Notes: generated from the letters alone by a model not told the origin. Positions 16,412-25,052 are shown, numbered from the stretch's first letter. The stretch is 30,982 bases of DNA from an uncultured Alphaproteobacteria bacterium (GCA_944392285.1 CALXWF010000066.1:1-30982); one strand, 5' to 3'. A program made the numbers and translations.

Positions 16412-18124
16412 ATGAAAAAAATATATAAATTGATTATTCTTGTTGCTCTTATCTTAGCTTCTGCCGGTATTGGCTTCTTTTACTTTATGATGCCGAGCCC
16501 GACCCCGCGCCCCATGCCTCGCGTCGTGCCCAAAGGCTTACCGGCGGTTGTTACGGCACCGGGTGTTGCAGCACGACAATCTCCCTCCGTTGCCCCAAAA
16601 AATTCAAGCCTGCTTTTGGCAGATATGGGACAAAATGGCGTAGAGCTTCAGGCCGGTGGCGGTAAATATTTTTTTGACACCAATGAAGACCTTTTGGCTG
16701 AAGATATAGATTGGGTTTTGCCTCAAACGGCGATTTTGCTTAAGAATTGTGCCGCCAATCAACCGATTTCTTCCTTTGAAGAGATAAAAAACTATGACAG
16801 CAATGCCGATGGCATTGTTGATATGAATGACAAGGCTTTTTTAGATATTCTTTTGTGGTCAGACACCAACCAAGATGCCCGTTGTACGGAAGATGAAATA
16901 AAACTTTTGCCCGATGCCAAAATTACGGCCATCATACCTAATGTGACCAAACAAGAAGCACCGCAGAAAAAAGAAAACGTCACCTTAACCAAAATCGGTT
17001 CTTTGGAAGCGGATAAAAATTTTGACTTATACGCGGCCTCATTTACGGCACTTTCCCCACAAACGCGCTACACCGGCTCCAAAGTCGTGTCGGAAGATGT
17101 CGCAATCCTTCCCAACCTGCAAGGTATGGGGTTGTTGTTGGATTTGCATTATGCGGCCATGGCAGATGAAGGCCTAAAAACTTTATTGCAGAGCCTCAAA
17201 AATTTAACCCCGCAAGATGCACCGCAGTTTATGTCACTCTACACCCAAATGATAGAGCGTTGGGGCAAAGTGGACAACATTCCGCAACAAGAAAAAAAAG
17301 CAGGTCTGCCGCACCGCAAATTGGCTCTTTTGGCCAGAGTTTCCGGCATAAGTGAAGACGCCTGGTTGCAAAAGAACAAAAACACACAAAAGATAAATGA
17401 AATTTATGATGAATTTTACTATTCAACCGCGCAGGCGATTTTGGCACAAACATTAATGAATATCTCGCTGCCCTTATATGCTGTACCCAATCAAAAACCC
17501 GTAAAAGATGATGATTTAAAAAATATTTTTGCTCAGGCCTTAACGCTTAATGCCATGAATGACCCGCTGCTTTTAACGCAGATTTATGAAGTCTTACAGA
17601 CATCTTTACAAAAAAGAGAATATAATCAGCAGATTTATAACGAAAATATGACGGCTTTGTTTAGCTACAACAATCTTGTTTATATGCGTCAAACGCTAGA
17701 AAAACAAAATTATGTTAAAGGCTATGACAAACTGCCGCTTCCGGCCGGTAAAAGCGGAATTTTTACCAATAATCCCGAAAATAATGTGTTTAACGGCGGT
17801 GTCGGAAATGATATTTATTATTATCATAAAGGCGATGGTCGTGACATCATCAACGAAAAAGGCGGCATAAACCACATTATCATGCCTGACATTAATTTTG
17901 CCGAGCTTGATTTTAAGGACGATGGGTTAGATTTGCAAATCATGCTCAAAAGCAACATGCAAAACGGCCTCATTATTAAAAATTATTTTGCTGACCCGCA
18001 ATACAAGGTCGACAGCATAGATTTTAACAACGGGTCTTTGTTGAAATTGAATACGGTAGATGAAAACATTCTTTCATCAATCTGGACACGCCTGCATATG
18101 TGGTATTTGAAAACCAAATTATAA
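16412..18124 (+). CDS. Membrane-anchored RTX/EF-hand-like calcium-binding protein
   Basis: 570 residues. One hydrophobic segment (7-27) without a clear cleavage site, then a Pro-rich linker (28-60). Residues 70-165 resemble the region found before RTX repeats in large toxins, with two EF-hand-like loops: DSNADGIVD (129-137) and DTNQDARCTEDE (151-162). A long helical domain follows. Near 453-471 is one RTX-type motif, NNVFNGGVGNDIYYYHKGDG, leading into a haemolysin-related C-terminal domain (about 475-560). It looks like a small, cell-anchored relative of type I-secreted RTX proteins. No type I secretion genes are adjacent. The substrate or partner is unknown. It forms a unit with the downstream coiled-coil gene, 14 bases away. 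Confidence 0.75.
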   Translation: MKKIYKLIILVALILASAGIGFFYFMMPSPTPRPMPRVVPKGLPAVVTAPGVAARQSPSVAPKNSSLLLADMGQNGVELQAGGGKYFFDTNEDLLAEDIDWVLPQTAILLKNCAANQPISSFEEIKNYDSNADGIVDMNDKAFLDILLWSDTNQDARCTEDEIKLLPDAKITAIIPNVTKQEAPQKKENVTLTKIGSLEADKNFDLYAASFTALSPQTRYTGSKVVSEDVAILPNLQGMGLLLDLHYAAMADEGLKTLLQSLKNLTPQDAPQFMSLYTQMIERWGKVDNIPQQEKKAGLPHRKLALLARVSGISEDAWLQKNKNTQKINEIYDEFYYSTAQAILAQTLMNISLPLYAVPNQKPVKDDDLKNIFAQALTLNAMNDPLLLTQIYEVLQTSLQKREYNQQIYNENMTALFSYNNLVYMRQTLEKQNYVKGYDKLPLPAGKSGIFTNNPENNVFNGGVGNDIYYYHKGDGRDIINEKGGINHIIMPDINFAELDFKDDGLDLQIMLKSNMQNGLIIKNYFADPQYKVDSIDFNNGSLLKLNTVDENILSSIWTRLHMWYLKTKL

Positions 18125-18138
18125 AAGGAGAAAACAAA

Positions 18139-18483
18139 ATGAAAATCAGCAAACTTATAGCCTTGGCTTTGCCTTTGGCCGTTCTTGCCGGAGCCGCAAA
18201 TGCACAAACGGCTTATGATACACTGGCCGATGGTATGGATAAATTACACAGCGCTGCAGAACGCGTAAAGGCATCAACGGCACAGGCCAAAGAAGCAGCA
18301 GCCGCCAAAAAAGCCGAGCCCTCAGCCAAAGAAAAGATTAAAGCAGAGATTGAGGCCAAAAAAGCCGAACTCAAAGCCAAGCAAGAGGCCAAGAAGGCCG
18401 AGCAAGAAGCCAAAAAAGCCGAGCTGAAAGCTAAAAAGAACCAATTAAAACAAGATATTAAAGACTTAAAATCTGCCTGGTAA
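18139..18483 (+). CDS. Small periplasmic Lys/Ala/Glu coiled-coil protein
   Basis: 114 residues: a signal peptide (1-22, ending GAANA before QT), then an almost uninterrupted highly charged helix with the recurring unit KAELKAKQEAKK / KAEQEAKK and an Arg/Lys-rich end. The start is ATG 18139, with AAGGAG just upstream; an earlier in-frame ATG at 18100 lies inside the preceding gene. No family recognised. It may bind a surface or cell-wall polymer electrostatically; that is a guess. Co-transcribed with the RTX-like gene. Confidence 0.75.
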   Translation: MKISKLIALALPLAVLAGAANAQTAYDTLADGMDKLHSAAERVKASTAQAKEAAAAKKAEPSAKEKIKAEIEAKKAELKAKQEAKKAEQEAKKAELKAKKNQLKQDIKDLKSAW

Positions 18484-18501
18484 AATTTAAGTTTTTTGCA
18501 T

Positions 18502-18535
18502 AAAAAAAGACCGAATTTTTCGGTCTTTTTTTGTT
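18502..18535 (+). terminator. Rho-independent terminator
   Basis: 13-bp stem AAAAAAAGACCGA / TCGGTCTTTTTTT (18502-18514 with 18520-18532) ending in a T-run; ends the RTX-like unit. Confidence 0.9.
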
Positions 18536-18612
18536 TGTTAACGATATTTTGGGATTTTATGAATAATATATCCGGGTTTTGAAAAGAATTTTTTTATTTC
18601 GGGAGAACCAGC

Positions 18613-21234
18613 TTGAAAGAGAAGAAGACTAACAATCGCAATTTTTCCGATACGGTCACGACGACCGATGACTTAAACGTAGTTATAGACCGTGTAAAAA
18701 CCGCTCAGGAAGTTTTTGCCACTTACACGCAAGAACAGGTAGATAAAATTTTTGCAGCCGTTGCTTTGGCTGCCAATAATGCCAGAATTCCGTTAGCCAA
18801 AATGGCGGTTGAAGAAACCGGCATGGGTATTGTGGAAGACAAGGTAATTAAAAATCATTTTGCCGCCGAAGAAATTTATAATAAATATCGTGATGCCAAA
18901 ACCTGCGGCATAATCGAGCGTGATGCCACCAACGGCCTGACCAAGGTTGCCGAACCTTTGGGGGTTATTGCCGGCATTATTCCCACGACCAATCCGACCT
19001 CAACCACGATTTTTAAGGTTTTGATAGCCTTAAAGACCCGCAACGGCATTATCTTTTCACCGCATCCGCGCGCAAAAAAATGCACGATTGCCACAGCCAA
19101 ATTACTGTTAGATGCAGCGGTCAAAGCCGGTGCGCCGGAACATATTATCGGCTGGATAGATGAACCGAGTGTTGAAATGTCCAAACACTTAATGGAGCAT
19201 GAAGGCATCAGCATGATTTTAGCCACCGGCGGTCCGGGAATGGTTAAATCAGCCTACAGCTCAGGCAAGCCGGCTTTGGGTGTCGGCGCCGGTAATGTTC
19301 CTGCCGTTATTGATGAAACGGCCGATATCAAAACCGCCGTCAGCTCGATTCTGATGAGTAAAACCTTTGACAACGGCATGATTTGCGCTTCGGAACAATC
19401 CATTATCGTTCATCATGATATTTATGATGACGTTAAGGCCGAGCTGGCTTATCGCGGCGCTTATATTTTAAATAAAAAAGAAAAAGCCAAGGTAGCCAAG
19501 ACCATAATCCAGCAAGGCAAATTAAACGCGGCCATCGTCGGCCAGCCCGCCTGTAAAATTGCCGAAATGGCCGGTGTAAAAGTTCCCGAAACGGCCAAAA
19601 TTTTGGTCGGCGAAGCAGAGGCTATCGGCACGGAAGAAGAATTTTCTTATGAAAAACTTTCCCCGGTCATTGCCTTATATAAAGCCGAGAGCTTTGAAGA
19701 CGCTGTCGGTAAAGCTGCCGAGTTGGTTTATTTTGCAGGTCGCGGTCACACGGCTGTTTTATATACGGCCCAACACAATCGTGATCGCATAAATTACTTC
19801 AGCGACAAACTGGACACTGGGCGTATTTTGGTTAATACCCCGTCATCACAAGGGGGTATCGGTGATTTATTCAATTTCCGTCTTGACCCGTCCTTAACCT
19901 TGGGCTGTGGCTCATGGGGAGGCAATGCCGCCAGTGAAAACGTAGGAGTAAAACATTTGATAAACATAAAAACCGTGGCGGAGCGTCGTGAAAATATGTT
20001 GTGGTTCCGTGTCCCGCCGAAAATTTATTTCAAACAAGGGGCAACCGGCTTTGCCCTGCGTGAGCTTGCCGGCAAGAAAAAAGCCTTTATTATCACCGAC
20101 AAACCTTTGTTCGGTTTAGGCTACACCGACAAAATCACCAATGTATTGGAAGAGCTTGATATCGCTTATCAGATTTTTTCCAATGTTAATCCGGATCCTG
20201 ATACCGATACGATAGAAAACGCCTTAAAAATCGTGCGCAACTTAGAGCCTGATGTCATTATTGCCTTAGGGGGCGGTTCGCCGATGGATGCAGCCAAAAT
20301 CGTATGGTTGATGTATGAACATCCGGAAGTTTCGTTCCATGATTTAGCCATGCGCTTTATGGATATTCGTAAACGTATTTGCACCTTCCCGGATTTAGGT
20401 ACCAAGGCGACGATGGTTGCGATTCCGACCACTTCCGGCACAGGTTCGGAAGTCACGCCCTTTGCCGTAATTACCGATTCTACGACCCACATCAAATATC
20501 CGATAGCAGACTATGTCTTAACTCCCAACATGGCAATTATTGATCCGGACTTGGTTCAAACCATGCCAAGAGGTTTGGCGGCAGCTTCAGGTATAGACAG
20601 CTTAACCCATGCGCTTGAGGCTTATGTTTCGTTGTTGGCCACGCCTTTCACCAACGGCATGGCACTTGAGGCCATTAAAATGATATTTGAAAACTTGCCC
20701 AAATCAGTTAATGACGGCGCCAACAATCCGTTAGCGCGAGAGAATATGCACTATGCCGCGACCATGGCCGGAATCTGTTTCGCTCAGGCCTTTTTGGGCG
20801 TTTGCCACTCCATGGCGCACAAACTCGGCAGTGAATATGGCATCGCACATGGTATTGCCAATGCTTTGTTAATCAGTCAGGTGATTCGCTATAACGCCAG
20901 CGACCAACCGACCAAACAAGGTATTTTCTCGCAATATCACTACCCCGAGGGCAAAAAACGTTATGCTGAAATTGCCGATGCATTAGGGCTTGGCGGCAAA
21001 AATGATGACGACAAAGTCAAAAAACTGATTGCCGCTGTTCAAAAGCTGAAAAAAGAAATCGGTATACCGATGTCCATCAAAGACGCCGGTGTTGATGAAA
21101 AAACATTTTTTGATAATCTTGACCACTTGGCCGAACTTGCATTTGATGATCAATGCACGGGCGCCAATCCGCGTTATCCGCTGATAAAAGAAATCAAACA
21201 AATGTTAACCGATGCCTATTGGGGCAAGGTTTAG
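18613..21234 (+). CDS. adhE: Bifunctional acetaldehyde-CoA/alcohol dehydrogenase AdhE
   Basis: AdhE turns acetyl-CoA into ethanol via acetaldehyde, re-oxidising two NADH in fermentation; it often forms long filaments (spirosomes). The N-terminal half is an aldehyde dehydrogenase with catalytic Cys258 (DNGMICASEQS), preceded by ATGGPGMVKSAY. The C-terminal half is an iron alcohol dehydrogenase with GGGSPMDAAKIVW (about 555) and the metal-binding stretches THALEAYV and HSMAHKLGSEYGIAHG. 873 residues, normal length. The start is TTG 18613, supported by GGGAGAA at 18601-18607; no ATG is suitable. Single-gene unit between two terminators. Indicates anaerobic life. Confidence 0.97.
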   Translation: MKEKKTNNRNFSDTVTTTDDLNVVIDRVKTAQEVFATYTQEQVDKIFAAVALAANNARIPLAKMAVEETGMGIVEDKVIKNHFAAEEIYNKYRDAKTCGIIERDATNGLTKVAEPLGVIAGIIPTTNPTSTTIFKVLIALKTRNGIIFSPHPRAKKCTIATAKLLLDAAVKAGAPEHIIGWIDEPSVEMSKHLMEHEGISMILATGGPGMVKSAYSSGKPALGVGAGNVPAVIDETADIKTAVSSILMSKTFDNGMICASEQSIIVHHDIYDDVKAELAYRGAYILNKKEKAKVAKTIIQQGKLNAAIVGQPACKIAEMAGVKVPETAKILVGEAEAIGTEEEFSYEKLSPVIALYKAESFEDAVGKAAELVYFAGRGHTAVLYTAQHNRDRINYFSDKLDTGRILVNTPSSQGGIGDLFNFRLDPSLTLGCGSWGGNAASENVGVKHLINIKTVAERRENMLWFRVPPKIYFKQGATGFALRELAGKKKAFIITDKPLFGLGYTDKITNVLEELDIAYQIFSNVNPDPDTDTIENALKIVRNLEPDVIIALGGGSPMDAAKIVWLMYEHPEVSFHDLAMRFMDIRKRICTFPDLGTKATMVAIPTTSGTGSEVTPFAVITDSTTHIKYPIADYVLTPNMAIIDPDLVQTMPRGLAAASGIDSLTHALEAYVSLLATPFTNGMALEAIKMIFENLPKSVNDGANNPLARENMHYAATMAGICFAQAFLGVCHSMAHKLGSEYGIAHGIANALLISQVIRYNASDQPTKQGIFSQYHYPEGKKRYAEIADALGLGGKNDDDKVKKLIAAVQKLKKEIGIPMSIKDAGVDEKTFFDNLDHLAELAFDDQCTGANPRYPLIKEIKQMLTDAYWGKV

Positions 21235-21241
21235 CTCTTCA

Positions 21242-21276
21242 AAAAAAAGCCCTGCAAAAAATGCAGGGCTTTTTTT
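21242..21276 (+). terminator. Rho-independent terminator of adhE
   Basis: 15-bp stem with AAAAAAAGCCCTGCA and TGCAGGGCTTTTTTT (21242-21256 with 21262-21276) and an AAAAA loop. Confidence 0.93.
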
Positions 21277-21351
21277 ATGAACAAGCAAAAGCTGCTTGCC
21301 AAGAAAATTTTTCTATATTAGGCTCAAAGAAAGCAGAAAACGGAGGGTAAA

Positions 21352-21777
21352 ATGGAAATGTGGCAAATATTGGCCGTTGCCGGCTTTTTACTGATTATTT
21401 TAGAAATGTTAACACCGACCATGCTCTTTTTGAACTTGGCATTTGCCTGCTTCTTAACGGCAGTTGTATCTGTTTATACGACCAATTTAAATATTTTGGT
21501 GCCGCTTTGGGTCGTGTCTTCTGCCATATTTTTGCTTTTTTTAAGGCCACTGATGACTAAAAAAGACGATGAAAAAGCCTCCTCAACCGGAATAGGACGA
21601 TATATTGGCAGACAAGCCAAAGTTCTTGAAGATGTCAGCAAGGAAAGCGGAGTCATTACGATTTTTGATGAGCGCTGGGAAGCGCGCAGCCTTGAAGAAA
21701 AAAGCTATAAAAAAGGCACAACCGTCACCATTTTAAAAAATGATAATTTAATCATGTTTGTTGGAAAGGATAAATAA
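21352..21777 (+). CDS. nfeD: NfeD family membrane protein
   Basis: 141 residues: two to three membrane helices in the first 70 residues, then a soluble OB-fold domain (about 85-140; GRQAKVLEDVSKESGVITI, the ERWEARS core, GTTVTI). This is the short NfeD1b type, which partners an SPFH protein, and indeed the qmcA-like gene starts immediately after its stop codon. GGAGGG precedes the ATG. Role: membrane organisation or quality control with the SPFH partner, inferred from family and pairing. Confidence 0.92.
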   Translation: MEMWQILAVAGFLLIILEMLTPTMLFLNLAFACFLTAVVSVYTTNLNILVPLWVVSSAIFLLFLRPLMTKKDDEKASSTGIGRYIGRQAKVLEDVSKESGVITIFDERWEARSLEEKSYKKGTTVTILKNDNLIMFVGKDK

Positions 21778-22752
21778 ATGTTATGGGCAGTATTAACATT
21801 TTTAGTCGTTATTTATGTTATTAAAGGTATTATCATTGTTCAACAGGCAGAGGCCGTAATTGTTGAGCGTTTGGGAAAATTCGAGCGAGAGCTCGGCCCC
21901 GGTTTAAATTTTATTTTTCCGATTCTGGAAACGACCCGACCGATTGCTTGGAAGTTTTCGCGTCGTGATGCTGATGGCAATACATATTCCTACATTCGCG
22001 GCAAGACCAAGATAGATTTACGTGAAGCCGTATATGATTTTCCGCGGCAAAACGTTATTACCAAAGACAACGTCACAATCAGCATTAATGCGTTGCTTTA
22101 TTTTCAGATTATTGATCCCAAAAGTGCGGTTTATGAAATTCAAAATCTGCCGGAAGCGATTGAAAAATTAACCCAAACCACCCTAAGAAATTTGGTCGGA
22201 GCTTTGGACTTGGATGAAACTTTGGTTTCGCGCGATAAAATTAATCATGAGTTGCGTGCAATCTTAGATGATGCAACCAATAAATGGGGCGTAAAAGTCA
22301 ATCGCGTTGAGTTGCAAGACATTATTCCGCCTTCAGACATCCAACAGGCAATGGAAAAACAAATGAAGGCTGAGCGTGAGCGTCGAGCAGCCATTTTGGA
22401 AGCGGAAGGCTTAAAACGTGCGGCGATTTTAAAAGCCGAGGGGCAAAGAGAGGCTGAAGTCAACCGTGCCGAAGGCGAAAAACAGGCTGCCGTTTTGCGG
22501 GCTGAAGGTGATGCTTCCGCGCGTATTAAAACTGCAGAGGCAGAATCTGAGGCCATTAAAATGGTTATTAAGGCTATTGCCGATAAAGGTCAGCCTGATA
22601 AATATCTGATAGCGATGAAGTACCTTGAAACGCTTAAATCTATGACAGAGGGAGAAGATAATAAAGTTGTCTACATGCCTTATGAAGCAACCGGTATATT
22701 AAGTTCGGTTGATGGAATTAGAGAGATGTTTAATCAAGCGCCAAAAGCCTAA
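21778..22752 (+). CDS. qmcA: SPFH/band 7 membrane protein, QmcA/paraslipin-like
   Basis: 324 residues: one N-terminal membrane segment (2-20), SPFH domain (about 22-200; AEAVIVERLGKFERELGPGLNF, DVTISINALLYFQI-like strand pattern), then a long Ala/Glu/Arg helix with repeated EAEG/RAEG units (about 205-265) that mediates oligomerisation. Proteins of this type form large cages or microdomains in the inner membrane. Translationally coupled to nfeD, with stop and start directly adjacent. Confidence 0.92.
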   Translation: MLWAVLTFLVVIYVIKGIIIVQQAEAVIVERLGKFERELGPGLNFIFPILETTRPIAWKFSRRDADGNTYSYIRGKTKIDLREAVYDFPRQNVITKDNVTISINALLYFQIIDPKSAVYEIQNLPEAIEKLTQTTLRNLVGALDLDETLVSRDKINHELRAILDDATNKWGVKVNRVELQDIIPPSDIQQAMEKQMKAERERRAAILEAEGLKRAAILKAEGQREAEVNRAEGEKQAAVLRAEGDASARIKTAEAESEAIKMVIKAIADKGQPDKYLIAMKYLETLKSMTEGEDNKVVYMPYEATGILSSVDGIREMFNQAPKA

Positions 22753-22762
22753 AAGGTACAAT

Positions 22763-22792
22763 AAAAAAAGCCCTCTGATGAGGGCTTTTTTT
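22763..22792. terminator. Bidirectional rho-independent terminator
   Basis: 13-bp stem AAAAAAAGCCCTC / GAGGGCTTTTTTT (22763-22775 with 22780-22792) with A- and T-runs on both sides. It serves qmcA (+) and the convergent YmdB-family gene (-), whose stop codon lies at its edge (22791-22793). Confidence 0.9.
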
Positions 22793-23585
22793 ATGCATTG
22801 GGTTTAAGTTGTATAAGTTCAATATGTGTGGCCAACCCGGTTTTGTCGTCTGTCTCGACATAAATGCCGGAGAAGCTGCCGCCGCCGGTACAAGGCACCA
22901 AACGAGAACCGTCATATTTTTGAGCAATGCGCGCAATCGGGGCCTCTTTTTCAAAGCCTAAAACCGAGTTATAATTGCCGCACATGCCGACATCCGTAAT
23001 ATAAGCCGTACCATTATCCCGAATGGTCGCATCTGCGGTCGGGATATGAGTATGTGAGCCGGCAACGATTGAAACGCGGCCGTCCAAATAATGTCCGAGA
23101 GCTAATTTTTCAGAGGTGGCCTCGCCGTGAATATCTACAAAAATTGCCGCAACATTTTTGCCTAAAGTATAATTTTTGAGCAAAGCATCAATTGCCTGAA
23201 CCGGACTATCAACCGCTTCCATAAAAACACGGCCGAGCAGTTGCGTAATTAAAATCTTTTTGCCGTTGATAAGTTCAATCTCGCAAAAACCTTGTCCCGG
23301 AAGTGCGGCGGGATAGTTAAGCGGACGAACGATTTTTTTGCACGCGTCTAAAAACGGAATAATTTCGCGCTGTTGCCATACATGATTCCCCGTAACCAAG
23401 GCATCAATTCCGGCGTCAAGAAAATCGCGGCAAATTCCCGGTGTAACACCAAAACCATGTGCCGCATTTTCAACATTTGCAATAAAGATATCAGGCTTAA
23501 ATTTGTCTTTAAGTTGAGGAAGGGCGGTTAAAAGGGCGTCTCTTCCGGCTCTTCCGACAACATCACCGCTATATATGATTTTCAA
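22791..23585 (-). CDS. YmdB/TIGR00282 family metallophosphoesterase
   Basis: 264 residues with the family metal-binding motifs in order: IIYSGDVVGRAGR at the start, ANVENAAHGFG, VTGNHVW, VDIHGEATSEK and AGSHTHIPTAD. YmdB hydrolyses 2',3'-cyclic nucleotides and affects RNA turnover and multicellular behaviour in Bacillus; the role in proteobacteria is less clear. I chose TTG 23585, giving the canonical start, because AGGA lies just upstream. The longer ATG at 23624 falls inside the 6S RNA terminator. Alphaproteobacteria commonly keep this gene near zapA and ssrS. Confidence 0.9.
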   Translation of the reverse strand: MKIIYSGDVVGRAGRDALLTALPQLKDKFKPDIFIANVENAAHGFGVTPGICRDFLDAGIDALVTGNHVWQQREIIPFLDACKKIVRPLNYPAALPGQGFCEIELINGKKILITQLLGRVFMEAVDSPVQAIDALLKNYTLGKNVAAIFVDIHGEATSEKLALGHYLDGRVSIVAGSHTHIPTADATIRDNGTAYITDVGMCGNYNSVLGFEKEAPIARIAQKYDGSRLVPCTGGGSFSGIYVETDDKTGLATHIELIQLKPNA

Positions 23586-23608
23586 GTTTTTTATCCTGTA
23601 TTTAGCAA

Positions 23609-23632
23609 CAAAAAAATCCCGCAATCGGGATT
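23609..23632 (-). terminator. Rho-independent terminator of the 6S RNA
   Basis: On the minus strand AATCCCG-ATTG-CGGGATT (23632-23615) followed by a run of seven T. It lies between the ncRNA and the YmdB-family gene. Confidence 0.85.
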
Positions 23633-23635
23633 AGA

Positions 23636-23800
23636 TTTCGAGGGGCCGGCCGGCCGTATAATTACATTCTTGACGAACCGCTCTCACAAAGTGGGCGCCA
23701 TATAAATGAACCACGATTCATTCAGTGACAGCTCCCTAAAAAATAACGTTGGCTCGGAAGATCTGCGGGAACTACGAACCGTCCAGCTCACCCTCTATAA
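23636..23800 (-). ncRNA. ssrS: 6S RNA
   Basis: A non-coding stretch directly after zapA, as for ssrS in many proteobacteria. The ends pair: GAGGG (23795-23791) with CCCTC (23644-23640) and, beyond a small internal loop, GCTGG with CCGGC. The middle holds the 6S-like segment CTTCCGAGCC-AACGTTATTT, the pairing arms GGGAGCTGT and ATGGCGCCC, and an apical hairpin AATGAA-TCGTGG-TTCATT. A terminator follows. 6S RNA mimics an open promoter and sequesters housekeeping RNA polymerase in slow growth. The exact 5' end is not defined by sequence; processing from the zapA transcript is possible. Confidence 0.85.
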
Positions 23801-23807
23801 ATTCAGA

Positions 23808-24146
23808 CTACAATAAATTTATCTTACTTGCAACAGATTTTATCTGCGCATCAAGATTTTTAATTTTTTCGGCCAATTGACGGTCAAATTCAAGGAGTCT
23901 CGAGTTATCCACAGTTTGGGCTTGGGCGGCTGCGGACGGATTCTTTTTCAGCTCGGAGAGCTCATCTGCCAAAAGCAGGCCGACCATGGCCAAAAGCATA
24001 TTTTCATTAACCTGTCCCGAAACATTGGTTAAGAGTTTGGCCTTTTCATCTAAGACACGGGCCAATTGCAAAATTCTGCCTTCCTGTCCGTCTTCGCAGG
24101 CGACGGCATATTCGCGAGCATTAATTGTTATTGTAACTTGTGCCAT
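23808..24146 (-). CDS. zapA: Cell division protein ZapA
   Basis: 112 residues; ZapA crosslinks FtsZ filaments. The start AQVTITINAREYAVACEDGQE and MLLAMVGLLLADELSELK are diagnostic, followed by a C-terminal coiled coil. The start is ATG 24146; an earlier ATG at 24167 adds seven residues not seen in the family. It overlaps the upstream coiled-coil gene by 26 bases, so the two are likely co-translated. 6S RNA follows directly. Confidence 0.93.
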   Translation of the reverse strand: MAQVTITINAREYAVACEDGQEGRILQLARVLDEKAKLLTNVSGQVNENMLLAMVGLLLADELSELKKNPSAAAQAQTVDNSRLLEFDRQLAEKIKNLDAQIKSVASKINLL

Positions 24147-24426
24147 TGTTTTCCAGTACGTTATCAAGTTTATTAATTAAAACATCAAGATTATTCAAAA
24201 CATGAGAGGATGTATCACGCAATAAAGATAACTTTATTTCGGATTCCTTAAGCGCTTGGCTTTGTTTTTTATTTTCTTTAGCGGCTTCTTCGCATTTAAG
24301 CGTCAGCATATTTTCCAAATTTTGCAACGAGGCACTCAGTTCGGCAAGTGCATCATTTGTCAGCTTAAAATCAAAAAAATTGTTCTCAGTCACAGATTTT
24401 TCTTCCCAATCAAAGATTCTTTGCAT
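24121..24426 (-). CDS. Small coiled-coil protein upstream of zapA
   Basis: 101 residues from ATG 24426, almost entirely predicted coiled coil (about 25-95: heptads through ALAELSASLQNLENMLTLK and SHVLNNLDVLINKLDN). A similar small coiled-coil ORF often precedes zapA in alphaproteobacteria, suggesting a ZapA or divisome partner, but no motif proves this. The start is uncertain: no strong ribosome binding site, and a GTG about 11 codons later is possible. A longer reading back to 24615 would run antisense through the divergent gene and is rejected. Confidence 0.65.
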   Translation of the reverse strand: MQRIFDWEEKSVTENNFFDFKLTNDALAELSASLQNLENMLTLKCEEAAKENKKQSQALKESEIKLSLLRDTSSHVLNNLDVLINKLDNVLENNGTSYNNN

Positions 24427-24480
24427 ATATTCAATGCATAATAAATAGATATTCAGGTTTTTCAAGAGCAAAGAAAATTT

Positions 24481-24987
24481 ATGCCACAGTTTATCCTCAA
24501 AATATCGGAGCCGACTTTCACCCCGCTTAAAAAGGCAGATGCAGGGTGTTTTATTTTGTCGGCCGCCTTGCCCAAAGATTTTGTCGCCTCTTTTATTGCC
24601 AAAGCCTCGGCACAAAAATGTTTAACCTTATTGGAAGGTGAGGGCGCTTTACTGCTTTGTAAAGAGTTAAATGCGGACGGCGTTGTTATTAAAGTTAATG
24701 ACGATTCTCCGTACAAAAAACAGCTCAAACCGGCAAGAGAAGCCTTAACAAACGGCAAAGTTTTGGGGGTTATCTGCCCGCCGAGCCGCCATGCCGCCAT
24801 GATTGTAAGCGAAATAGAGCCTGAGTTTGTCGGCTTTAGCTGGCATGACGGAGACACAAATCTTGCCGAGCTGATAAAATGGTACAATGACTTGTTCTTG
24901 ATACAAAGCGCTATTGAAATTTCTGGCAATATACCGGAGGTTGAAACAGACTTTATCATCATGCCGGCCAAAGATTTTGGTTGCTAA
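24481..24987 (+). CDS. ThiE/TenI-like TIM-barrel protein (thiamine phosphate synthase-like)
   Basis: 168 residues. The run LCKELNADGVVIKVNDD, then LKPAREAL...GKVLGVICPPSRHAAMIVSEIEPEFVGF, follows the ThiE/TenI beta-strand order (ADGVHVGQ, GVSCH, GADYVGFG) but lacks the usual active-site residues of thiamine phosphate synthase and is shorter than true ThiE (about 210). It may be a degenerate or repurposed relative. Divergent from the zapA cluster and followed by efp after 65 bases. A minus-strand ORF of similar length covers it but shows no family pattern. Confidence 0.65.
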   Translation: MPQFILKISEPTFTPLKKADAGCFILSAALPKDFVASFIAKASAQKCLTLLEGEGALLLCKELNADGVVIKVNDDSPYKKQLKPAREALTNGKVLGVICPPSRHAAMIVSEIEPEFVGFSWHDGDTNLAELIKWYNDLFLIQSAIEISGNIPEVETDFIIMPAKDFGC

Positions 24988-25004
24988 AAAAGAAAGTTTA
25001 TATT
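24977..25004 (+). promoter_or_regulatory. Candidate efp promoter
   Basis: TTGGTT (24977-24982), 16-base spacer, TATATT (24999-25004), 48 bases before the efp ATG. It overlaps the end of the upstream gene. Confidence 0.4.
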
Positions 25005-25052
25005 AATTTGCACAAGATTGAAGAGATAAATTAAAACAATGGAGAAACAAGA

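Noticed and set aside
22791..23624. Longer YmdB-family start at 23624
   Set aside because: That ATG lies in the 6S terminator hairpin; TTG 23585 has AGGA upstream and matches the family N-terminus.
24462..24971. 169-residue - strand ORF opposite the ThiE-like gene
   Set aside because: Ser/Leu-rich antisense reading without motifs; the + strand frame follows a known barrel pattern.
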